Part shown: positions 57,988-64,000 of the stretch, one piece after another
Position numbering within the stretch: position 1 is the stretch's first letter
Layout of the letters: each line of letters starts with the position of its first letter
From: Bidens hawaiensis
Taxonomy: Eukaryota > Streptophyta > Magnoliopsida > Asterales > Asteraceae
Length of the DNA: 64,000 nt
Reading direction: 5' to 3'
Assembly (NCBI GenBank): GCA_021521415.1
Contig: JAIQDT010008973.1
Span: 1 to 64,000, forward strand
Notes under the pieces: generated by a model
What the model was told of the DNA's origin: nothing
The model's database searches: none
What the model saw: the letters and a program-made list of their open reading frames with translations, nothing else
Program-made: the position numbers and the translations under genes

Positions 57988-58230
57988 TAGAGATGAGCTT
58001 GGTATCAACCAAGAATTTCTTAAAAACTTGGTACCAGTACCAAAAATACTTGGTTCAGTACCGGTACGGTACAGTACGGGTACCGTAGGCAAAAATTCAT
58101 TAAATACCGATGCCGTACCGCTTCCAGAACCTCATATACTTAGTACCGAATCTATACCGATGATACCATTTTGATAGCAATTCGGTACCGGCTGATACTG
58201 ATTCTGTACCAGATACGTTTGCTCATCCTA
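57988..58230. mobile_element. hAT-type MITE
   Basis: The ends are TAGAGATGAGCTTGGTA and (reversed) TAGGATGAGCAAACGTA. Flanking 8-mers are CTCATTAT and CCCATTAC (6 of 8). The interior is a run of GGTACCG/CGGTACC palindromes. Length is 243 bp. Confidence 0.75.
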
Positions 58231-58301
58231 CCCATTACACATGGCCTACCCAAACATTTAAGCATACAAAACGTGACCTAAAACATGGGCATACACATCT
58301 C

Positions 58302-58642
58302 CAGTGGTGGCCCAAGGTTTTCGAAGGCCTCAAGCTAACTATTAAGTTGGGGGCCTTTCGAAAAAAATCCATATAAACCCTACTTCTTTACCCGTGCTAG
58401 GGACCGACGTTGATGAAGTTAAAAAATTTTGTTCGAAGCTATATATATCTTGTGTTTATAAAAAAACATGTTTTACTTTCTAGCTTTATTGATTCTAAGA
58501 GATTCTATATTAGGCCAAAATAAGGCAAAGTTTGTAGGATAAAAATTGATAGATATTAGTTTTTTCTGAAAATATAGGGGCCTTAATAATTTTGTGACCT
58601 TAAGCCCTTGCTTGAGTTAACAAAACAGTAGGGCCAGCGTTG
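58302..58642. mobile_element. Short hAT element with perfect 8-bp TSD
   Basis: Perfect duplications CACATCTC at 58294-58301 and 58643-58650. Imperfect inverted ends are CAGTGGTGGCCCAA and CAACGCTGGCCCTA, with GGCCT-rich subterminal words. No transposase. Length is 341 bp. Confidence 0.88.
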
Positions 58643-58654
58643 CACATCTCATCC

Positions 58655-58800
58655 CCTCTATAAATACCACTTAAAACTCCTCCATACAAAGTATAAACCA
58701 CTTCTTTATAGGGCATATATATAGCAGCAACACAAGAGAAGCTTATTCGCCCCATCGCGAATTTTCATCCAAGCCTTTGGGGAGAAAAATTTATTATCCA
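58655..58800 (+). promoter_or_regulatory. Possible host promoter and 5' UTR fragment
   Basis: CTCTATAAATACCACTT looks like a plant TATA box, followed by about 100 bp of CA-rich leader and an ATGATGAAG at the boundary with element E. If it was the start of a gene, E replaced it. Equally it could be chance or another LTR. Confidence 0.25.
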
Positions 58801-59783
58801 TGATGAAGAAACACTAACCGGACCCCGGGCAGATTACTGGTAACCTGGGGGTTGGATAGCTGTTTCCCACGAGGGGTTAGACCCTTGGAAGATGGTTCTT
58901 CTGATAACCTGCAAAACAGACACCGTGAGCTCGTCACTGAGAAGGGGGGGGTTCCTCCTTGTGACCACCCTCCGGCGTGAGAATCAGACTAGATTGCTCT
59001 TTAAATATAAAAGTATATTAAGAGATTGCTAGAGCAGATATCAGGTATAATATGATGATAATGTAGTAAGATATGTTGTGTTTAGATGATCATACCATTT
59101 GGGGTATTTATAGCCGAAGGTAGGTTTCCAAGGAGGTATGGCCGGCTGCAACAGTGTTCCTGTTCATCAACAGTAGCCTACGCACATGCCATGCTGGTAG
59201 TTGGTGGGTAGGCAGCGGCTGATAGCGACCAGGCCTGCTGTATACTATTCCCTTTCCACCAACTGCCGGCTACGCACGTGGTATGACAGTAGTTGGTGAG
59301 TAGGCAGCGGCTTAATAGTGATACAGTACAGGAGCATGCTGCTCGCCATACTGTATCAGTGAGCTGTCGTATCCCTGATCAGATCTTTCGCCCATACCTC
59401 GTCAGGTACAGTAAAAGGTCCTTCAGTATACAGACTGGCTTATTTGGGCGGGAGTATTCCCCCTCCCGCCTCTGTGCGGGATTGCTCCCGGCTTTGCTCA
59501 TTCCTTCAGGTGACACTGAATGATCGAGAGCTAAGTACCTAGTGCGTGTAGCCATGCTGCGCGGGTGGCCTTCCCTCATGGCTTGTATCCGAGGCTGCGG
59601 GAACAGGCGGAGTCCTTCACCATGGGAGGCATTTCCTGCGGGACCAGCTTGCATACTGCGCGTAAGGACGTCACGTCTCTGAGCATGGTTGGTCCTGCGG
59701 ATCCAGTTGGTCTCTGCGCAGACGTCCCTGTTTAAGGTGAGTCTTGCGGGTCCAACTGGGCTCTGCTGGGACCTACCTCTTCA
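58801..59783 (-). repeat. Element E 3' LTR, Tat-like
   Basis: On the minus strand it starts TGAAGAGGTAGGTCCC right after the polypurine tract and ends GTGTTTCTTCATCA. Minus TATA box GGCTATAAATACCCC near 59113. It contains two copies of a GTTGGTGRGTAGGCAGCGGCT block (59202, 59298). Length is 983 bp. The small ORFs inside are not coding. Confidence 0.65.
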
Positions 59784-59797
59784 AGTCCCCCCAGTCC
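59784..59797 (-). promoter_or_regulatory. Element E polypurine tract
   Basis: The minus strand reads GGACTGGGGGGACT immediately before the LTR start TGAAGAGG, as in Tat elements. Confidence 0.65.
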
Positions 59798-60079
59798 AAT
59801 GTTCTTCTCATGCGTGTTTAATAAAGTGAGGTGAACTTTTGGACTTAAGCAAAGGGTTTTGAAAAGGGTTTTGTAAGGTTTTCCATGGGAAGTCCTTGTC
59901 ACTTGCAGAAATGCCCGAGTTTCCTGCTTGGTCTTTGGGTATGATGCGGGTAGGTCTGTAACCTCCTCGCCAGTCAGGAGCATTGAGTCCCAGTTGTGTG
60001 GATTCTCCATGAGGTTTTGGTAGTTTTGAACATAGTGATCAATTATGTTGAAACCACCAATTCCATCCTGGAGCTTCAA
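59798..60079 (-). other. Short unassigned frame next to polypurine tract
   Basis: A minus frame with MKLQDGIGGFNIIDHYVQNY and EVTDLPASYPKTKQETRAFL is open from 60079 into the LTR. I do not recognise it; it may be the end of an element-encoded protein or leader sequence. Confidence 0.25.
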
Positions 60080-60140
60080 ACAACGTAGTTCTCAACGTTC
60101 CCGCTATGCGGGGATGTTATTTCCGTTTCCGCAAGCATTG

Positions 60141-60540
60141 CCCAGAAGATCCTTCCTGGTTTCAATTCCCAGCGGAGCGCTAGGTATGTGAAGGGTTTTG
60201 CCTTAACACTGTACCAGCGCTCGTCTTACGGTTACTTTACTTCCAAGGTATTCCTAGCGTCAATTCCCTGCAGGTGCTAGGTATGTGAAGGGTTTTGCCT
60301 TTACACTGTACCCGCACCTGTCTTATAGTTGGTTGCCGAGGAATATTTGGCTTCGATTCCCTGCGGGTGCTAGGTATGTGAAGGGTTTTGCCTTTACACT
60401 GTACCCGCATCCGTCTGACGGTTACTTGTTCGCCAAGGTTTACTTGGCTTCAATTCCCTGCGTGTGCTAGGTATGTGAAGGGTTTTGCCTTTACACTGTA
60501 CCCGCATCCGTCTAACGGTTACTTGTTCGCCAAGGGGTAA
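60141..60540. repeat. ~97-bp tandem repeat in element E UTR
   Basis: Four copies of a unit containing GTGCTAGGTATGTGAAGGGT, TTTGCCTTTACACTGTACCC and GACGGTTACTT. Copy-defining GCTAGGTATGTG occurs at about 60180, 60277, 60370 and 60469. Confidence 0.85.
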
Positions 60541-60639
60541 GGGGTATTTTCCCGCTTACTTTTTAATATTTTTGAATTTTGAATTTTGAAATTCGAAGAG
60601 TTGGTGGAAAGATAAGAACAGCACCCAATAACGTGACAA

Positions 60640-61130
60640 ACCCAATAACGTGAAGTCATTGCATGGGAAGGCGGTTTTACATTTATACTTTTCTGGACAC
60701 TAATATGCCGGTTTTCACCGCATAATTACGTGAAGTCATTGCATGGGAAGGCGGTCCTACCCGCACGAACCCAATAACGTGACAAACCTTCACGCAGGTC
60801 AGTTGAAGGGGAAAAAGTTCAGCACCCAAAAATGAAAGTGCCGGTCTATCCGCATGAATCATTAACGAAACTGAATAATAACCTAACAACCGCGCGTCGA
60901 ACGATTAAAACTATCCAACACTGGTGAAGGCATTCACATTGCGTGAAGTCGTTGCGTGGGAAGGCGGTCTTACCCGCACGAACCCAATAACGTGGCAAAC
61001 CTTCACGCAGGTCAGTTGAAGGAGGAGTTCAATTATCCCATTAAATGAAAGTGTCGGTCTATCCGCATGAATCATGAAAGGAAAATGAACACTAACCTAT
61101 CGACAACCGCGCGTCGAACGGTTCAAAACA
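60640..61130. repeat. Mixed repeats in element E UTR
   Basis: CGTGAAGTCATTGCATGGGA followed by AGGCGG occurs three times (60650, 60731, 60938), together with CCCAATAACGTGRCAAACC and CTTCACGCAGGTCAGTTGAAGG. It grades into the next array by the shared CACGCAGGTCAG phrase. Confidence 0.75.
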
Positions 61131-61149
61131 AAATTCTTAAAAAGGATAA

Positions 61150-61760
61150 GGAAAACCTACACGCAGGTCAGGTATGGGTAAAGTTTTGCCATCCTACTAA
61201 GTGCAAGTGACGGTTCTACCCGCACAATCACGAAAGAGGAAGCAAAACTTCACACCTATTATCAACCACGTTCAAAGGGTAACTTATCCTCAAAAGGTAA
61301 GAAAAACCTACACGCAGGTCAGGTATGGGTAAAGTTTTGCCATCCTACTAAGTGCAAGTGACGGTTCTACCCGCACAATCACGAAAGAGGAAGTAAAACT
61401 TCACACCTATTATCAACCACGTTCAAAGGTTAACTTATCCTCAAAAGGTAAGAAAAACCTACACGCAGGTTAGATAAAAGTTAAAGTTTAGCCATCTCAC
61501 CAAGTGCAAGTGACGGTTCTACCCGCACAATCACGAAGGAAGAAGCGAAACTTTAACCCACTATCAACCACGTTCAAAGGTTAACTTATCCTAAATACTT
61601 AGAAATGAGGAAAACCTGCACGCAGGTCAGATAAAGGTTAAAGTTTAGCCATCCTACCAAGTGCAAGTGACGGTTCTACCCGCACAATCACGAAAGAGGA
61701 AGCGAAACTTTAACCCATCATCAACCACGTTCAAGAGGTTAACTTATTCTAGAACACTTG
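61150..61760. repeat. ~150-bp tandem repeat in element E UTR
   Basis: Four copies at about 61158, 61309, 61459 and 61617. Each has CACGCAGGTCAGRTAWRGGT, AGTGCAAGTGACGGTTCTAC, CCGCACAATCACGAAAGAGG and TATCAACCACGTTCAAAGG. Two of them are nearly identical, so part of the array expanded recently. Confidence 0.88.
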
Positions 61761-61948
61761 GAAAATTGCTAACTTAAACTAAGTATGCAAGTCATGAGTT
61801 TATAAAGCAAGGAATCCAAAGAAGGAAATAACAATCTTATACGCAAAAAAGATTAATATTTCAATAATATATTACAAGAATGGCCGGGTTACTACCCGCC
61901 TAGAAGAGAATCTATACAAGTTTAAGCAATGGAAAGGGATCTTCGGGG

Positions 61949-64000
61949 TCAAGCTTCAGGGCCGCCTCCACTAGGACCCGCTCCGTCAGAAGAACGGGGT
62001 GGTTCGAGGAAAGCTTTGAGGACAGCTAACCCATCATCAGCAACAGCTACTTCATCCACCTTTTCCACCACTGGATGCGGGAAGGCGGCGTATTGGTTCA
62101 ATGCTTGGTCGTAAATGGCTTCGGTATCCACATCGAACAAAGGGAAGTTGGAAGGCGGGACGCCTTTCTCAACAAACCCTAGACCAAGCATGAAGCCGGC
62201 CTTTTCCCCATCATCATGAGAAGCGTTGAGGGCTGCGGTCATAGCATCATCGTAGGAGGTCTCTGAAAAGACCCGACGCACAACCTACAGAAAAAAATAC
62301 ATTAGAACCTTTTCTTACAAAAGAAATGCGTGAAGATAAATCTAAACATACCTGAGGCAACGCTTCTCGAAGAAGCCATCGGAGGGCAGCTTGAGCTTCG
62401 GTATGGGCGCGTTCGGCTTCGCTCTTGTTAAGGTTGGCAAGTAAAACTTCCTTAGCGGCAGCCTCTTCGACGCCCTTAAGCTTCCGCTGGGTCTGGTCAA
62501 GCACCCCCCTTTGGTCCAGGATTTCCTGGAGTTTCTTGGCATCTTCCATTGCCAAGGCATCATGAGCGCGTTGGAGAGCCTCTAATTTGGCCTTGAGCTC
62601 CTCATTCTCCACACGCAAAGGCTCAGCAACGGCTTCAGCCTTGGCAGCCCTCTCGGTTGCGTTTCGCGCAGTCTCCCTGGCCAGCCGAAGCTGTTCATTC
62701 ACAGCTTGGGCAGCCTTGGAGCGGGCCTCGAGTCGCGCCTGAACTTCAACCTCGAGGGCCTTGAAGGCCTTCTCCTTGTCGGCGGCAGCTGCCGCCAGCT
62801 GTTGGTTCTCCTCCCGAAGAGCACGCGCCTCAGATATGTCCTTGGCGTGAGCTGCTTTCAACTTGTCGTTTTCACGACAAAGCAGCTCGACGCGCGGCTG
62901 CATCCGGGCCTGGAGAACCCGAAGCTCATTAGTTAGCCTACCCTCCTGGTAGCTAACCATGGCTTCCCCCAACGCACCCCGGAGGAGCAGCGTGGCGAGC
63001 CCAGTCCACGCACTCCACGGGTGTGCGAAGGGTTGTTCCTCGGCGTATGTTCCATCGAGGAACATACACTTCATTGGAATCTGACACCTTGCAAAAGAAA
63101 CAAAAGCAGTAAGGAAAAGATGATGAAAAACATAAGGGAAAAAGAAAGGAACCCTACGCACCTGTAGGGTCAATGACAGGCCGATAGCCGCCAAACCCAT
63201 CACCTGAACCTAAAGGAAATCCATCCAACAGGTCAGGCAGACGGGAAGGTGGCAAAGATCGGCGTGAAGCCCTGCGCGTACCTGATGGTCCGGCCATCGG
63301 TGCCGGTGGCGCGGGCATGGTGGCAGCCGCCGTGGTCGCCGTCGTGGTCTCCGCCGCGGTCGCCGCCTCCTTAAAAGCAGCAGTAACCGCCGGTTCCGTG
63401 AAGGATGCTGTAAAAATCGCACTCACGGCCGGCGGTGACGTCATCTCGGCCGGAACAGTTGGCTCGACGGAACGAGCAACTGGACCAGCGGATGCAGGCG
63501 CAGGCGACTGGGTCGACGCCTCAGGAAGGCTGACCGAGCCTACCGTCATTGGCGAGGAGGTACTCCCCTGCGTTTCACCCAGGATTGCGTCAACATCCAC
63601 GCCTGCACAAAGAAGAAAGTGTTAAAAGAAAATTATGAAGTGACAAATCTACAAAGGCATTATGATTATACTTACGGGTTTTCTTGACCCTGAACGTACG
63701 GACGGGCGGGGAGGAACCCGATGGAGCCGGCCTCTTGGTACCAGGTCACCGTCGTCTTCGTTGGTTCTCCGGAGGTAACGGTCGTAGCCTCCGGAGCAGT
63801 GGTCTTCTCACCACCGGGCTTCCCCGCCACCTCTTCACTATCTGACTCCGTGTCAGATAGAACCACTGGATCAGCTGTGGCCTTCTCCTTCCCCTTCACG
63901 CCGGCAGCAGTCTTCTTCTTCCGCACAAGGGGAGGACCATCTGCGGATTCCTCAGAAGACAGGATGTAAGGATTTTCAGCAACGGGTACAGCATTGAGGG
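61949..64000 (-). pseudogene. Element E additional ORF, coiled-coil protein, spliced
   Basis: Minus-strand exons inferred from GT-AG sites: beyond 64000 to 63676; 63602-63172; 63087-62352; 62284-61949. Exon 1 has an acidic SDTESDSEE and Lys-rich stretch. Exon 2 is Ala/Pro/Thr-rich. Exon 3 is a long Ala/Glu/Arg coiled coil (NDKLKAAHAKDISEARALRE onward). The last exon has DDAMTAALNASHDDGEKAGF and ends SGGGPEA. Same type of protein as the additional ORF of element B (PF04195-type, whose N-terminal domain would be off the window). Single-base frame shifts near 63748 and 62970 would break it. Confidence 0.65.

Noticed and set aside
63210..63969. Plus-strand and other-frame ORFs over the element E ORF
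   Set aside because: Mirror frames of the Ala/Pro/Thr-rich and Lys-rich exons read on the minus strand.

Overview
The window is plant nuclear DNA made almost entirely of transposable elements. I see Ty3/gypsy, Ty1/copia, Cassandra (5S-rRNA-carrying TRIM), LINE, Helitron, hAT, Mutator-like and PIF/Harbinger sequences, an iMet-type primer site, introns of plant style and AT-rich spacers. The repeat families look like those of a large, repeat-rich eudicot genome; Asteraceae is my best guess from memory of similar repeats, but it is not proven by the sequence alone. No intact host gene is present. The only host-type gene is a five-exon ribosomal protein L18 copy, and it sits inside a DNA transposon.

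Layout. 1-1264: a SINE-like tail and AT-rich DNA. 1265-3533: a solo LTR with target-site duplication (TSD) CATAA. 4658-7714: another gypsy LTR, holding a hAT element that splits a tRNA-like sequence. 7715-10520: the 3' end and LTR of an older gypsy element. 10517-11991: the 5' part of a minus-strand copia element. 12000-17990: old, mostly unreadable remnants. 18014-19876: a minus-strand gypsy LTR with its primer site, abutting the gag of a plus-strand chromovirus ('element C').

Element C (19877-38936) is the host of three later insertions: a Cassandra cluster (22381-23306), a solo LTR (23509-25096, TSD ACCAA) and a complete Tat-type element B (25916-36188). Element B has gag, protease, RT, two RNase H domains and integrase on the minus strand. 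It also has an extra spliced ORF on the opposite strand, next to its 3' LTR.

39440-57110 is a LINE relic (zf-RVT end of the reverse transcriptase) opened by a solo LTR (39556-41085) and by the small LTR element D (41191-56895, TSD ATAGT). Inside D lies gypsy element A (42514-56402, TSD AATAT), which has 3.1-kb LTRs and gag-protease joined to an integrase stub. Each LTR of A has been hit again. The 5' LTR carries the PIF/Harbinger-like element with RPL18 (43695-46324, TSD CTA) and a Helitron (46953-47906). The 3' LTR carries a solo LTR (53163-54720, TSD GACAC). Because the two LTRs can be compared, every insertion has its own empty site in the window, so the order of events can be read directly.

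58000-58650 holds two short hAT elements. 58801-64000 is the 3' LTR, polypurine tract, long tandem-repeat UTR and coiled-coil ORF of a further Tat-type element E, which runs off the window. The window gives a layered record of insertions rather than a set of cooperating genes. The parts most worth a second look are the RPL18-carrying transposon, the additional ORFs of B and E in opposite orientations relative to their LTRs, and the short CG-containing motif arrays that recur in the regulatory parts of unrelated LTR families.
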